Notes under the pieces: generated by a model
Told to the model about the DNA's origin: nothing
The model's database searches: none
Seen by the model: only the letters and a program-made list of their open reading frames with translations
Part shown: in pieces, positions 10,098 through 21,194 of the stretch
Position numbering within the stretch: position 1 is the stretch's first letter
How the letters are laid out: every line of letters begins with the position of its first letter
Assembly (NCBI RefSeq): GCF_900103655.1
Contig: NZ_FMXC01000003.1
Span: 1-64,000, forward strand
Direction: 5' to 3'
DNA from: Lactobacillus kefiranofaciens
Lineage (GTDB): Bacteria > Bacillota > Bacilli > Lactobacillales > Lactobacillaceae
DNA length: 64,000 nucleotides
Made by a program: the position numbers and the translations under genes

Positions 10098-11822
10098 ATG
10101 AACGCTAAGGAAATTTATGAACAATGGCAACAAGCCACTAATTTACCAGATTATTTAAAGGATCAATTGGATACTTTAGGTAAAGATGAAAAATGGATTG
10201 ATGATGCCTTTGGTCAAGACATCAACTTTGGTACGGCTGGTATGAGAGGGCGTCTTGAACCTGGTACTAACCGAATCAACTTATTTACCGTTGGTCGTGT
10301 AACTGAAGGTCTTGCTCGTTTGATTTATGAAAATGGTGCAGAAGCTAAAAAGCGTGGCGTTGCCATTTCATTTGATTCAAGATATCATTCAAGAGAATTT
10401 GCTGAACATGCAGCTCGTGTACTTGGTGCACATGGCATTCACGTTTATTTGTTTGATGACTTGAGACCAACTCCAGAGTTATCTTATGCCGTTCGTCATT
10501 TGCATACTTTTGCGGGAATCAATATTACCGCTTCTCATAATGCTAAGCAATATAATGGCTATAAGGTATATGGCGAAGATGGTGCGCAAATGGCTCCTGA
10601 ACCAGCTGATCGTTTGTTTAGCTACGCTCAAAAGGTAACTGATATTTTTGACGTTAAGGCTACGCCAGTTAAGGAATTGCGTGCAAACGGCACATTGCAA
10701 TTAATTGGTGAAGATGTTGATGAAGATTACTTAAATGAATTGAAGGAAGTTACCGTTGACCCAGAGATGGTCAAAGCTAATGCCGACAAGCTGAAGATCA
10801 TTTATACCCCACTTCATGGTACAGGCAAGATGCTTTATGATCGTGCCTTTAGACAAGGTGGCTTTGACAATGTAATTCCTGTTCCAAGTCAATCAATTAT
10901 TGACCCAGAATTTCCAACTACGATTAAGCCAAATCCTGAATACCGTGATGTGTTTAAGCCCGGCTTTAAGCTAGCTGATAAGGTTAATGCTAATGTGATC
11001 ATTGCTACTGACCCTGATGCCGACAGAATGGGTGCTGCTGTTCGTAAGAGCGACGGCGACTTCCAAGTTTTAACTGGTAACCAAATTGCTACTTTAATGG
11101 CATACTACTTGTTGGCTCATATGAAGGAAAATGGTCAATTAACCCCTGATTACGAAATTGTCACTTCCGTTGTTTCAAGTGCTTTGCCATTTAAGATTGC
11201 TAAAGACTTTGGCATTAAGACTAAGCACGTTTTGACTGGGTTCAAGTACATTGGTGAAGAAGTTGATCGCATGAAGAAGGCTGGGGATGCTAAGTTCCTA
11301 ATGGGCTTTGAAGAAAGCTATGGTTATTTGTTTAAACCATTTGCCCGTGATAAAGATGCTATGCAAGGGGCTTTGATGTTTGCGGAAGTCGCTAGCTACT
11401 ATGCTTCTAAGGGCATGACCGTCTTTGATGGCTTACAAGAGATCTGGAAGAAATACGGTGTTGCTTATGAAATCACTAAGGCAATTGAGATGCCTGGTAT
11501 TGGTGGTCAAAAGAAGATGGCCGCTCTAATGAGCAAGCTTCGCAATGAACACTTGACTGAAATTGGTGGCAGCAAGGTACTTAAAATTCAAGACTTCTTG
11601 AAGAAAGAAACGATTGAAAATGGCAAGGCAACTCCACTTGAAGGCTTCCCAGAATCAAACGTTTTGAAGTATTTATTAGATGATGAAACTTGGGTTGCTC
11701 TTCGTCCATCAGGTACTGAACCTGTAATTAAGGCCTATGTTGGGGTTAACAAGAAGGATATTGCAACTGCAGAAAAGGCTGCTAAGGATTATCAAGCTGT
11801 ATTAGCTGAATTACTTAAATAA
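10098..11822 (+). CDS. pgm: Phosphoglucomutase / phosphomannomutase family
   Basis: Interconverts glucose-1-phosphate and glucose-6-phosphate, linking glycogen to glycolysis. 574 residues, the longer alpha-PGM class of Firmicutes. Active-site serine loop TASHNAKQYNGYKVY, metal loop DPDADRMG and C-terminal phosphate-binding RPSGTEPVIKAY are all present. About 107 bases separate it from the amylase. A TATAAT at 10019-10024 suggests it may also have its own promoter, though no good -35 was found. Preceded by GAGGATAAA and followed by a terminator. Confidence 0.94.
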   Translation: MNAKEIYEQWQQATNLPDYLKDQLDTLGKDEKWIDDAFGQDINFGTAGMRGRLEPGTNRINLFTVGRVTEGLARLIYENGAEAKKRGVAISFDSRYHSREFAEHAARVLGAHGIHVYLFDDLRPTPELSYAVRHLHTFAGINITASHNAKQYNGYKVYGEDGAQMAPEPADRLFSYAQKVTDIFDVKATPVKELRANGTLQLIGEDVDEDYLNELKEVTVDPEMVKANADKLKIIYTPLHGTGKMLYDRAFRQGGFDNVIPVPSQSIIDPEFPTTIKPNPEYRDVFKPGFKLADKVNANVIIATDPDADRMGAAVRKSDGDFQVLTGNQIATLMAYYLLAHMKENGQLTPDYEIVTSVVSSALPFKIAKDFGIKTKHVLTGFKYIGEEVDRMKKAGDAKFLMGFEESYGYLFKPFARDKDAMQGALMFAEVASYYASKGMTVFDGLQEIWKKYGVAYEITKAIEMPGIGGQKKMAALMSKLRNEHLTEIGGSKVLKIQDFLKKETIENGKATPLEGFPESNVLKYLLDDETWVALRPSGTEPVIKAYVGVNKKDIATAEKAAKDYQAVLAELLK

Positions 11823-11878
11823 ATGAGCATATTCCGTGCGAAAGCACGTTCGCGGTAGTAAAATATAAATACTAATTA

Positions 11879-11908
11879 AAAAGTTGGACAATCAGGTCCA
11901 ACTTTTTT
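11879..11908 (+). terminator. Rho-independent terminator after pgm
   Basis: Stem AGTTGGAC / GTCCAACT with a short loop, followed by a run of T. It closes the glycogen gene cluster and separates it from uvrB. Confidence 0.85.
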
Positions 11909-11926
11909 CATGAGGAGTTTTTTACC

Positions 11927-13975
11927 ATGATTAAACGACAAAAAGATCGCAAATTCGAATTAGTATCTAAGTTTAAACCTGCTGGTGATCAGCAGCAGGC
12001 GATTGATAAATTAACGGCCGGTTTTAAAAAGGGTTATAAAGAACAAATCTTGGAAGGTGCTACGGGTACAGGTAAGACCTTTACTATGGCTAATATTATC
12101 GCCAACTTAAATAAACCAACTTTAGTGATTACTCATAATAAAACTTTGGTGGGACAGTTGTACGGGGAGTTTAAGAGTTTCTTTCCACATAACGCAGTAG
12201 AATATTTTGTCTCTTATTATGATTACTATCAGCCAGAAGCATATGTACCACAATCTGATACTTATATTGAAAAAGATTCAGCCATTAATGATGAAATTGA
12301 TCAATTGCGACATGCGACTACTTCCGCATTAATGGAACGTAATGATGTCGTGGTCGTTGCATCTGTTTCTTGCATTTATGGTTTGGGTGATCCAAAGGAA
12401 TATGCTAGAAGCGTATTGATGATTCATGAAGGGCAAGAATATGAACGTAATACTCTATTGCGCGATTTAGTGAACTTGCAGTATGACCGTAACGATATTG
12501 ATTTTCAGCGTGGTCGTTTCCGTGTTCGTGGCGATGTTGTCGAAATTTTCCCAGCTGGCAATTCTGATCATGCTTATAGGATTGAATTCTTTGGTGATGA
12601 AATTGATCGGATAGTAGAAGTTGACTCTTTAACTGGTGAAGTGATCGGAGAAAGAGAAAGTATTTCGCTGTTCCCAGCTACGCACTTTATGACTAACGAT
12701 GAACAAATGCGTCGCGCTTTAAAGGCGATTTCTAAAGAAATGAAGCTGCAGGTTAAGAAATTTGAAGGTGAAGGCAAACTGCTGGAAGCTGAACGAATCA
12801 AGCAGCGGACCACCTATGATATGGAAATGATGGGCGAAGTTGGCTATACCAACGGGATCGAAAATTATTCTCGTCATATGGAAGGCAGAAAAGCAGGCGA
12901 GCCACCTTATACCTTGCTAGATTTCTTCCCGGATGATTTTTTGATTTTAATTGATGAGTCTCATGCTACCATGCCTGAAATTCGGGCCATGTACAATGGA
13001 GACTGCAACCGTAAAAAGACCTTGATTGATTATGGTTTTCGTTTGCCATCGGCTTTAGATAACCGACCATTGAAGCTATCCGAATTTGAAAAACATGTAA
13101 ATCAGATTTTATATGTATCGGCTACGCCTGGTGATTATGAATTGGAGCGTACGGATCATAAGGTTGAACAGATTATTCGGCCGACTGGGCTGCTTGATCC
13201 GAAGATTGAAGTAAGGCCGATTGAAGGGCAGATTGATGATTTAGTTGGTGAAATTAATAAACGAATCGATCGCAATGAGCGTGTCTTTGTAACTACTTTG
13301 ACTAAAAAAATGGCGGAAGACTTAACCGATTATCTAAAAGATTTAGGTATTAAGGTCCGCTATTTGCACTCAGATATTAAGACGCTAGAAAGAATGCAGA
13401 TTTTACGTGATTTGCGTTTAGGCAGGTTTGATGTGTTGATTGGAATTAACTTGTTGCGTGAAGGAATTGATGTCCCAGAAGTTTCCTTAGTTGCCATTCT
13501 GGATGCTGATAAAGAAGGATTCCTGCGTGCGTACCGGCCGCTTGTTCAGACGATGGGACGAGCTGCTCGTAACGCCAATGGTGAAGTAATCATGTATGCT
13601 GATACGATTACGGATTCCATGAAGGCCGCTATTAAGGCAACTAAGCGTAGACGTAAAATTCAGGAAGAGTTTAATAAAGAGCATGGTATTACACCGAAGA
13701 CGATTATTAAACCAGTGCAAGATATCATTTCAATTACTAAGCCAGATAGTAAAGCTAAGGATGAAAAATCAGATAGTTTTGCTGATTTAAACTTTGATGA
13801 GTTGATGGCTAAACAAAAGAAGACAATGATTAAGAATCTGACGGAGCAAATGAAGGAAGCTGCTAAGAAGTTAGACTTTGAAGAGGCCGCCAATTTGCGG
13901 GACGCTATTATGGATTTGCAGCAATCGTCAAGAAAACCTAAGACTAGAAAGGGAAAGACTTTTAATGGCAAATGA
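11927..13975 (+). CDS. uvrB: Excinuclease ABC subunit UvrB
   Basis: Damage-verifying helicase-like subunit of nucleotide excision repair. It receives the lesion from UvrA and recruits UvrC. 682 residues. Walker A GATGTGKT (about 45-52), the beta-hairpin motif [16 protein letters not shown] in helicase motif II and a C-terminal UVR domain (about 630-665) are present. Normal length and intact. Its last 11 bases overlap the uvrA start, a conserved uvrBA arrangement. Confidence 0.97.
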   Translation: MIKRQKDRKFELVSKFKPAGDQQQAIDKLTAGFKKGYKEQILEGATGTGKTFTMANIIANLNKPTLVITHNKTLVGQLYGEFKSFFPHNAVEYFVSYYDYYQPEAYVPQSDTYIEKDSAINDEIDQLRHATTSALMERNDVVVVASVSCIYGLGDPKEYARSVLMIHEGQEYERNTLLRDLVNLQYDRNDIDFQRGRFRVRGDVVEIFPAGNSDHAYRIEFFGDEIDRIVEVDSLTGEVIGERESISLFPATHFMTNDEQMRRALKAISKEMKLQVKKFEGEGKLLEAERIKQRTTYDMEMMGEVGYTNGIENYSRHMEGRKAGEPPYTLLDFFPDDFLILIDESHATMPEIRAMYNGDCNRKKTLIDYGFRLPSALDNRPLKLSEFEKHVNQILYVSATPGDYELERTDHKVEQIIRPTGLLDPKIEVRPIEGQIDDLVGEINKRIDRNERVFVTTLTKKMAEDLTDYLKDLGIKVRYLHSDIKTLERMQILRDLRLGRFDVLIGINLLREGIDVPEVSLVAILDADKEGFLRAYRPLVQTMGRAARNANGEVIMYADTITDSMKAAIKATKRRRKIQEEFNKEHGITPKTIIKPVQDIISITKPDSKAKDEKSDSFADLNFDELMAKQKKTMIKNLTEQMKEAAKKLDFEEAANLRDAIMDLQQSSRKPKTRKGKTFNGK

Positions 13976-16805
13976 TAAAATTGTTATTCGCGGTGCTCGT
14001 GAACATAATTTAAAAGATATTAATTTAACGATCCCTAAAGATAAGCTTGTCGTAATTACTGGTTTGTCAGGATCTGGCAAAAGCTCACTGGCATTTGGTA
14101 CTTTATATGCTGAAGGACGTCGCCGTTATGTGCAATCTCTTTCTAGCTATGCTAGACAGTTTTTGGGTCAAATGGATAAACCCGACGTTGATTCTATTGA
14201 TGGTCTAAATCCCGCGATTTCTATTGATCAAAAGACAACATCTCATAATCCGCGTTCTACTGTGGGTACGGTTACTGAAATTAATGATTATTTGCGTCTT
14301 CTTTGGGCTAGAGTAGGGCATCCAGTTTGTCCTAATGATGGCACTTTGATTGAGCGTCAATCCGTTGATCAAATGGTTGATCGAATTATGGCTTTGCCTG
14401 AAAGAAGCAAAATTCAATTATTGGCACCGGTAGTTAGAGCTAAACGTGGTGAACATAAAGAAGTCTTTAAGCGAGTTCAACGTGCTGGTTATGTTCGGGT
14501 AATTGTTGATGGCGAGATGCATGAGATTGGCGAAGAATTTGCTTTGGAAAAGAATAAGCGTCATTCAATTGATATCGTAGTTGATCGTTTAATTGTTAAG
14601 CCAAGCATTAAGTCTAGATTATTTGATTCCGTTGAAGCAGCATTGCGCTTATCAGATGGCTATATGAATGTTGATGTCATTAGCGGCAAGATGCTCAATT
14701 TTTCAGAATATTATGCCTGCCCAAAGTGCGGCTTCACTGTCGGCGAAATGAAACCAAGACTATTTTCATTCAATGCTCCATTTGGTGCTTGTCCCGATTG
14801 TGACGGTTTAGGGATGAAATTAGCGGTTGATGAAGATTTAGTTGTACCCGACAAAAGCAAAACCTTAGCTGAAGGGGCACTTGCACCATGGAAAAATTCC
14901 AATTATTATACTGAAATGCTGGAGCAAGCTTGTGCTGCATTAAAGATTCCAATGGATAAACCCTTTAGCAAGCTTACTAAAAGACAAAAAGACATAATTT
15001 TGCATGGTTCAACTAAAAAAGTTAAATTTCATGTGACAGGAGATTTTGGCGTTAATGATACTACGCAGCCATTTGAAGGCGTAATGGATAATGTTGAAAG
15101 ACGCTACAGACGACCAATGTCCAAATTTATGCGTGATGTAATGGGTAAATATATGACAGAACTAACCTGTTCAACTTGTCATGGCAAACGTCTTAATGAA
15201 AAAGCTTTAGCAGTTAAGGTAATGGGCAAGGGCATTGCAGAAGCTTCAGATTTATCAATTAACAAGGCCTTGAATTTCTTTAAGGGTGTTAAGTTAAGCG
15301 AACAAGAGACAATGATTGCAAAACCAATTTTAAAAGAAGTGCGGGATCGTTTGTCATTCTTAGATAGCGTAGGTCTTGATTACTTAACATTGTCTCGTTC
15401 AGCTAATACTTTATCTGGTGGGGAGGCCCAACGTATTCGTTTAGCTACGCAAATTGGTTCCAATTTGTCTGGCGTTATGTATGTATTAGATGAACCTTCA
15501 ATTGGTTTGCACCAGCGAGATAATGATCGTTTGATCGCATCGCTTAAGAGAATGCGTGATTTAGGCAATTCTTTAATTGTGGTAGAACATGATGATGAAA
15601 CAATGCGCCAAGCTGATTATTTGGTTGATATGGGCCCAGGTGCCGGTGTTTACGGTGGTAAAGTGATGGCACAAGGAACGCCAAAAGAGATTGAAGAAAA
15701 TCCTAAGTCTTTAACTGGACAGTATCTTTCTGGCAAAAAGTTTGTCCCAGTTCCTTTAACTAGACGCAAGGGCAATGGTAAAAAGATTACAATTACCGGT
15801 GCACAAGAAAACAATTTAAAGAATATCGACGTTGATTTTCCATTAGGGAAATTCATTGTGGTGAGTGGTGTTTCTGGCTCTGGTAAATCCACTTTAGTGA
15901 ATATGATTTTGAAGCGTGCTTTAGCACAAAAATTAAATAATAATTCTACTAAACCTGGTAAATACAAGTCGATTCGTGGCTACAAGAATATTGAAAAAAT
16001 AATTGATATTGACCAAAGTCCGATTGGACGAACTCCTCGGAGCAACCCTGCAACTTATACCAGTGTATTTGATGATATTAGAACCTTGTTCGCCCAAACC
16101 AATGAAGCTAAAATGCGAGGCTATACCAAGGCCCGCTTTTCATTTAACGTTAAGGGCGGACGCTGTGAAGCTTGTCACGGTGACGGAATTATTAAAATTG
16201 AAATGAACTTCTTGCCGGATGTCTATGTACCTTGTGAAGTTTGCCATGGGACGCGCTATAACTCAGAAACGCTGGAAGTGACTTATCGAGAAAAGAATAT
16301 TGCTCAAGTTCTGGATATGACCATCAATGAAGCATGAAAATTCTTTGAAAATATTCCGAAGATTGAACGTAAATTGCAGACTATTGTGGATGTTGGTTTA
16401 GGCTATGTAAAGCTGGGTCAGTCCGCGACAACTTTATCCGGTGGTGAAGCTCAGAGAATGAAGCTAGCTGCAGAATTGCAAAAATTATCAACTGGTAAAA
16501 ACTTTTATATTTTAGATGAGCCGACTACTGGCCTTCATACGGATGATATTAAGCGTTTGTTGGAAGTGTTGCAGCGGTTAGTAGATGAAGGAAATACGGT
16601 TTTAATTATCGAACATAATTTAGATGTAATTAAAAATGCCGACTGGCTAATTGACCTTGGACCCGAAGGCGGTGAAGGCGGCGGCAATATTGTAGCAACC
16701 GGTACGCCAGAAGAAGTAGCTCAGGTTAAAGAAAGCTATACTGGCCAATACTTAAAGCCCGTTTTAGAACGCGATACAAAATTAACTAAGGAAGCCAAAG
16801 ATTAG
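13965..16805 (+). pseudogene. uvrA: Excinuclease ABC subunit UvrA, interrupted by an in-frame TGA
   Basis: Damage-recognition ATPase of nucleotide excision repair. Read through, the frame gives about 946 codons, full length. ATG at 13965 is preferred because the protein then starts [17 protein letters not shown], after GAAAGGGAAAG. Codon 791 (16335-16337) is TGA, between TINEA and KFFENIP, where relatives have a sense codon. The first ABC domain is whole (Walker [30 protein letters not shown]). The second loses its signature [12 protein letters not shown] and Walker B, encoded after the stop. An ATG at 16374 could restart a 143-residue fragment. Either a true loss of repair or a sequencing error. 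Confidence 0.9.
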
Positions 16806-16871
16806 ACCTAGAGTCAAGTATTTTTATTATTCTTGAATAAGAGTAAAATAGGCAACAAGGAGGAATAGTAA

Positions 16872-17414
16872 ATGGATATGTTTTCTAGTTCAAGAGACAA
16901 TCGCGGCTTTGACTGGGGTGCCTTTATTGCAGGAATCTTGATGGTAGTTGTAGCATTCTTGCTTCTTAGACATCCAGCCAAGGGGTTGCATGCTTTTGTA
17001 TTAATTTTTGGGATTGTATCAATTGTACAAGGATTAGTTTGGCTAGCAGGATACTCTCGTTTTCGTGCATTCTTTTCACGTAGCTGGGTGGCACTTATCT
17101 CAGGCATTTTAGATATTATTATTGGTATCTTATTCTTATGTTCATATGATATTGGTGGCTTGACCATCGCTTATTTGTTTGCAATTTGGTTCTTTGTTGA
17201 TTCAGTTGTTGGGATTGCTTTTTCATGGCATTTACGTGATTTTTCAACGGGTTACTTTATTTTTAATTTAATCTTGAATATCATTAGTTTAGTTATTGCT
17301 GTTTGTTTAATCTTTAATCCAGTCTTAGCTGCATTGAGTCTGGTCTGGTTAGTAGCATTTTGGCTATTGGTATTTGGAATCAATCAAATTGTAGTATCAT
17401 TTATGCATCGTTAA
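16872..17414 (+). CDS. DUF308/HdeD-like membrane protein
   Basis: 180 residues with about six hydrophobic segments and a repeated motif of paired helices, the pattern of the HdeD/DUF308 family. A short hydrophilic N-terminus contains several charged residues before the first helix. Preceded by AAGGAGG at good spacing and followed by a strong terminator. Some family members are linked to acid stress, but no function can be assigned here. Confidence 0.75.
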   Translation: MDMFSSSRDNRGFDWGAFIAGILMVVVAFLLLRHPAKGLHAFVLIFGIVSIVQGLVWLAGYSRFRAFFSRSWVALISGILDIIIGILFLCSYDIGGLTIAYLFAIWFFVDSVVGIAFSWHLRDFSTGYFIFNLILNIISLVIAVCLIFNPVLAALSLVWLVAFWLLVFGINQIVVSFMHR

Positions 17415-17429
17415 TTAATCATAAAAATT

Positions 17430-17452
17430 GAAGCCATAAGGCTTCTTTTTTT
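17430..17452 (+). terminator. Terminator after the DUF308 gene
   Basis: Perfect stem GAAGCC / GGCTTC with an ATAA loop and a run of seven to eight T. Confidence 0.85.
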
Positions 17453-17475
17453 GCACTCTAGTGAAACACCCGGTA

Positions 17476-17484
17476 TGATATAAT
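17476..17484 (+). promoter_or_regulatory. Extended -10 promoter for rapZ operon
   Basis: TGATATAAT provides the TGn extension and a perfect TATAAT 20 bases before the rapZ start. The -35 region is poor, as is usual for extended -10 promoters. GGGAGGAA follows as the ribosome binding site. Confidence 0.6.
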
Positions 17485-17503
17485 TTAACTGGGAGGAATT
17501 ACC

Positions 17504-18385
17504 ATGGCTGAGGAAAAGAAACAATTATTAATTGTGACGGGGATGAGTGGTGCAGGTAAAACTGTTGTGGCTCATGCCTTGGAAGATATGGGCTACTTTG
17601 TTGTTGATAATCTGCCGCCGACTCTGCTCGGAAGTTTTTGGGATTTAATTAATAATTCTAATGACTTTCATAAGGTTGCGGCAGTAATCGATTTACGAGT
17701 AAAAACATTTTATCGTGACTTGTTGGATGAGGTTAATTCATTAGAGGATAATGGCAATGTTCAAGCTACTATTCTATTTTTGGATGCTTCAGATGATGTC
17801 TTAGTTGCTCGATATAAAGAAACTAGGCGTCTGTCACCATTAGCTAATAATGGTAAAGGCAGATTGCTTGACGGCATTCAAGAAGAGCGACATATCTTAA
17901 CTCCAATTAAGAATCGTTCTAACTATATTATTGATACTTCAAATTTATCAACTAAAGAATTAAAGCAAAAATTAATTAATACGTTCAGTGACCGCAAACG
18001 TCAGCCTTTTTCTATTGAGGTAATGTCCTTTGGCTTCAAGTATGGAATGCCAATTGATGCCGATATTGTGATGGATGTGCGTTTTTTGCCTAATCCATTT
18101 TATATTCCAGAATTGCGGCCATTTACCGGTTTAGACAAGCGGGTTTTTGATTATGTAATGAATAAAAAAGAGACGCAAGTCTTCTATAAGAAACTGCTAG
18201 ATCTGCTGGAAACAGCTATTCCCGGCTACATTAAAGAAGGAAAAGAAAAATTAACTATTGCTATTGGCTGTACTGGTGGGCAGCACCGCAGCGTGTCAAT
18301 TGCTCAGCAATTAGCTCGTGATCTAGCTAAAAAATATCCAGTTGATATTACTCACCGTGAAGTGAGTCGTTATATTAGAAAGTAG
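17504..18385 (+). CDS. rapZ: RNase adapter / nucleotide-binding protein RapZ (YvcJ)
   Basis: P-loop protein with GTPase/ATPase activity in B. subtilis YvcJ and an RNA-adapter role in E. coli RapZ. 293 residues. Walker A GMSGAGKT is at about 13-20, followed by [12 protein letters not shown]. The C-terminal domain ends in the conserved [16 protein letters not shown] region. First gene of rapZ-yvcK-whiA, an order conserved in Gram-positives. YvcJ supports competence in B. subtilis; whether this copy does so is unknown. Confidence 0.94.
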   Translation: MAEEKKQLLIVTGMSGAGKTVVAHALEDMGYFVVDNLPPTLLGSFWDLINNSNDFHKVAAVIDLRVKTFYRDLLDEVNSLEDNGNVQATILFLDASDDVLVARYKETRRLSPLANNGKGRLLDGIQEERHILTPIKNRSNYIIDTSNLSTKELKQKLINTFSDRKRQPFSIEVMSFGFKYGMPIDADIVMDVRFLPNPFYIPELRPFTGLDKRVFDYVMNKKETQVFYKKLLDLLETAIPGYIKEGKEKLTIAIGCTGGQHRSVSIAQQLARDLAKKYPVDITHREVSRYIRK

Positions 18386-18396
18386 GTGTGCGGGGG

Positions 18397-19440
18397 ATGC
18401 CATATGGAGAAACCAGAATTGTTCGAGTAATTAAAGGCAGACGCCCACGAGTAGTTGTGATTGGTGGAGGTACAGGCTTACCGGTAATTCTGAATGCATT
18501 AAAAGATCAAAATGCAGAAATTACGGCAATTGTTACCGTTTCTGATGATGGTGGTTCATCAGGCTCAATTAGAAACTTTATCAACGTTGTTCCACCTGGT
18601 GATATCCGAAACGTCTTAGTTTCATTAAGTGATTTGCCACAGGAAGAAAAAGATATTTTCCAATATCGTTTTGATTCTTCAGATGCCTTTTTCTCGGGTC
18701 ATGCGATCGGTAACTTGATTATTGCCGCCTTAAATGAAATGCATGGTAATATTTTTGATGCAGTTCAATCTCTGTCTAAAATGATGAAAATTGATGGACA
18801 TGTTTTTCCAGCTTCTAATGAGCCATTAACTCTTAATGCTGAATTTGTGGATGGAAGCCAAGAATCCGGAGAAACTGAAATTACATCTAAAGATAAACGC
18901 ATTAAGCGCGTGTGGGTTACAGATACAGATTCTGATGATGAACCTAGAGCCGTTTTACCTGTGTTGGCTTCAATTATGCAAGCTGATGCAGTTGTACTGG
19001 GACCAGGAAGCCTGTTTACTTCGATTTTGCCTAATCTGATGATTTCTAATTTGGGCGAAGCGGTTCGTGAGACCCCAGCCGAGGTAATTTATATTTGTAA
19101 TATTATGACTCAACGTGGGGAGACTGATCATTTTAGTGATTCAGAGCACGTTGAAGTGATTAACAATCATTTAGGTGGTCATTATATCAATACAGCCTTG
19201 GTTAATGGGGCTAAAATTGATATGAGTAAGTTTCACCCAGAAGATTATGACGCCTATCTTGAACCGGTAAAAAATGACTTCAAAGGTTTAAGAAAGCAAG
19301 AGTGTCGTGTAATCACTGATGATTTTCTTGATCAGCGTCATGGCCTGGTCTTTCATGATGGAAAAAAAGTTGCTCATGAGATTATGAACTTGGCATTTGA
19401 AGCAATGACACGTAAAAGAATGAAGGAAAATAATGGCTAG
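18397..19440 (+). CDS. yvcK: YvcK / gluconeogenesis factor family protein
   Basis: UDP-sugar-binding CofD-like protein needed for normal morphology and growth on gluconeogenic substrates in B. subtilis. The conserved N-terminus [14 protein letters not shown] is followed by [13 protein letters not shown] at 18388 is also in frame, but ATG at 18397 has AGGTG eight bases upstream and is preferred, giving 347 residues. The gene lies two to eleven bases after rapZ and overlaps whiA by eight bases. Confidence 0.92.
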   Translation: MPYGETRIVRVIKGRRPRVVVIGGGTGLPVILNALKDQNAEITAIVTVSDDGGSSGSIRNFINVVPPGDIRNVLVSLSDLPQEEKDIFQYRFDSSDAFFSGHAIGNLIIAALNEMHGNIFDAVQSLSKMMKIDGHVFPASNEPLTLNAEFVDGSQESGETEITSKDKRIKRVWVTDTDSDDEPRAVLPVLASIMQADAVVLGPGSLFTSILPNLMISNLGEAVRETPAEVIYICNIMTQRGETDHFSDSEHVEVINNHLGGHYINTALVNGAKIDMSKFHPEDYDAYLEPVKNDFKGLRKQECRVITDDFLDQRHGLVFHDGKKVAHEIMNLAFEAMTRKRMKENNG

Positions 19441-20368
19441 TTATGCTAGTGAGGTCAAAAAGGAGCTAACTTCGCTTGAGATGCATCCAGAGCATGCCAA
19501 AGCAGAGTTAGCTGCTTTTTTGCGAATGAACGGTGTTTTAAATTTACACGATCATCAATTTAGTTTGGATATTACTACAGAAAATCCAGCAATTGCCCGT
19601 AGGATTTTTAAATTGATTAAGGTAGCATATGGTATTGAGCCTTTATTGATTGTTTCGCGTAAAATGAAATTAAAGAAAAATAATCAGTATTTGGTTCGTC
19701 TAAATCAAGATGTTCAACAAATACTGAAGAATTTACGAATTTGGGATTCTGAAAGGGGCTTGGTCACACGAATTCCCGAAAGAATCATGGATTCTCGTGA
19801 AGGTGCGATGTCTTATTTGCGCGGAGCTTTTTTAGCAGGAGGAAGCGTTAATAACCCGGAGACTAGTCGCTATCATTTAGAAATTTATTCAACCTATGAG
19901 GATCATAATGAAGATCTGGCTACATTAATGAATAAATATTTTTATTTAAATGCTAAAATTATTAAACGACGCAGTGGATATATCGTCTATCTTAAAGAAG
20001 CAGAAAAAATTGGCGACTTTTTGCATATCGTTGGTGCTTTAAATGCGATGCTTAATTTTGAGGATTTAAGAATCATGCGTGATATGCGTAATTCAGTTAA
20101 TCGCTTAGTAAATTGTGATACAGCTAATATGAAAAAAACAGCTTCTGCTTCCGCAAAACAGGTGGAAGACATTCAGTTAATTCAACAGGAAAAAGGTTTG
20201 GATGATTTACCAGAGAAGTTGCAAGTCTTAGCCCGTTTTCGATTAGCTCATCCCGAGTTGACCTTAAAGGAAGTAGCTGATAAATTGCCTGATGGTCCAA
20301 TTTCTAAGTCTGGCGTTAATCATCGATTTAAAAAGCTACATGAATTAGCTGATAATTTGCGGGTGTAG
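19433..20368 (+). CDS. whiA: DNA-binding protein WhiA
   Basis: 311 residues. An N-terminal degenerate LAGLIDADG homing-endonuclease-like fold (including [14 protein letters not shown] around 128-141) precedes a C-terminal helix-turn-helix (around 255-300, [27 protein letters not shown]). In Streptomyces it controls sporulation; in Firmicutes it affects cell division and chromosome segregation. Overlaps the end of yvcK, so the two are probably translationally coupled. Ends at a strong terminator shared with clpP. Confidence 0.94.
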   Translation: MASYASEVKKELTSLEMHPEHAKAELAAFLRMNGVLNLHDHQFSLDITTENPAIARRIFKLIKVAYGIEPLLIVSRKMKLKKNNQYLVRLNQDVQQILKNLRIWDSERGLVTRIPERIMDSREGAMSYLRGAFLAGGSVNNPETSRYHLEIYSTYEDHNEDLATLMNKYFYLNAKIIKRRSGYIVYLKEAEKIGDFLHIVGALNAMLNFEDLRIMRDMRNSVNRLVNCDTANMKKTASASAKQVEDIQLIQQEKGLDDLPEKLQVLARFRLAHPELTLKEVADKLPDGPISKSGVNHRFKKLHELADNLRV

Positions 20369-20370
20369 AA

Positions 20371-20400
20371 AAAAAGAGGTTCATTTTTGAACCTCTTTTT
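20371..20400. terminator. Bidirectional terminator between whiA and clpP
   Basis: Stem AGAGGTTC / GAACCTCT with a six-base loop, with an A-run on the left and T-run on the right, so it works for both converging genes. Confidence 0.88.
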
Positions 20401-20417
20401 GAATAACGAAGATTTAA

Positions 20418-21002
20418 TTATTTTTTCTTGTTAACCATAATATCGTCAATTAAGCCGTATTCCTTAGCTTGCTCAGCAGTTAAGTAGTTGTCACGTTCGG
20501 TATCTTTTTGAATCTTTTCTAGTGGTTGACCAGTAGTTTCATGCAAAATCTCGTTGATCTTCTTCCGACTCTTCAGGATTTCATTAGCTGCAATCTGGAT
20601 ATCAGTCTGTTGTCCTTGGGCACCACCTAATGGTTGGTGAATCAAGACAGTTGAATTAGGTAAAGCAAAACGCTTGCCCTTGGTACCGCTAGTTAAAAGA
20701 ATGGATGCCATTGAAGCAGCCATCCCAATAGCAATAGTGGAAACATCGGATTTAATAAAGTTCATCGTATCCATGATGGCTAAACCGGAAGTAATGACAC
20801 CACCTGGTGAATTAATGTAAAGGGAAATGTCCTTGGTGTTGTCTTGGGCATCCAAGAAGAGCAATTGAGCAATGATGGAGTTAGCCATTTGGTCATTAAT
20901 CTCACCACTAAGCATGATGATTCTATCTTTTAGCAAACGTGAGTAAATGTCATATGCACGTTCACCACGAGCAGTTTGTTCAATAACTGTAGGTACTAGC
21001 AT
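20418..21002 (-). CDS. clpP: ATP-dependent Clp protease proteolytic subunit ClpP
   Basis: Serine peptidase that forms the barrel used by ClpX, ClpC and ClpE. 194 residues, typical. The nucleophile Ser lies in GMAASMAS, the His in [12 protein letters not shown] and the Asp in a [16 protein letters not shown] context. N-terminus [24 protein letters not shown] is canonical. Upstream on the minus strand are an AGGAGG-like site, a strong promoter and a CIRCE operator, implying heat-shock control by HrcA. Confidence 0.97.
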   Translation of the reverse strand: MLVPTVIEQTARGERAYDIYSRLLKDRIIMLSGEINDQMANSIIAQLLFLDAQDNTKDISLYINSPGGVITSGLAIMDTMNFIKSDVSTIAIGMAASMASILLTSGTKGKRFALPNSTVLIHQPLGGAQGQQTDIQIAANEILKSRKKINEILHETTGQPLEKIQKDTERDNYLTAEQAKEYGLIDDIMVNKKK

Positions 21003-21038
21003 ATATCTGCCTCCTAAATTTTTTAATTCGTTGTTTAA

Positions 21039-21093
21039 TTAGCACTCATTCAAGTACAGTGCTAATTAAATCACTTCGTAATAAAAGTGTCAA
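21039..21093 (-). promoter_or_regulatory. clpP promoter with CIRCE (HrcA) operator
   Basis: On the minus strand a perfect -35 TTGACA (21093-21088) and -10 TTTAAT (21070-21065) are 17 bases apart. The CIRCE element at 21039-21065 reads TTAGCACTC, nine bases, then CAGTGCTAA, one mismatch from the consensus arm GAGTGCTAA. It touches the -10 box and start site, the expected position for HrcA repression. Confidence 0.82.
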
Positions 21094-21194
21094 ATAAAGA
21101 CGCTCACTTGTATTGAAAATGTATTTTAGAAGATTACTCTTATATATTATAATAAAATAGTAAAATATAAATTATTATAGTATGGAGGATAGGC

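Noticed and set aside
21078-21100. CtsR box upstream of clpP
   Set aside because: Only one GTCAAA half is present and coincides with the reverse of the -35 box; the second heptamer is too degenerate.
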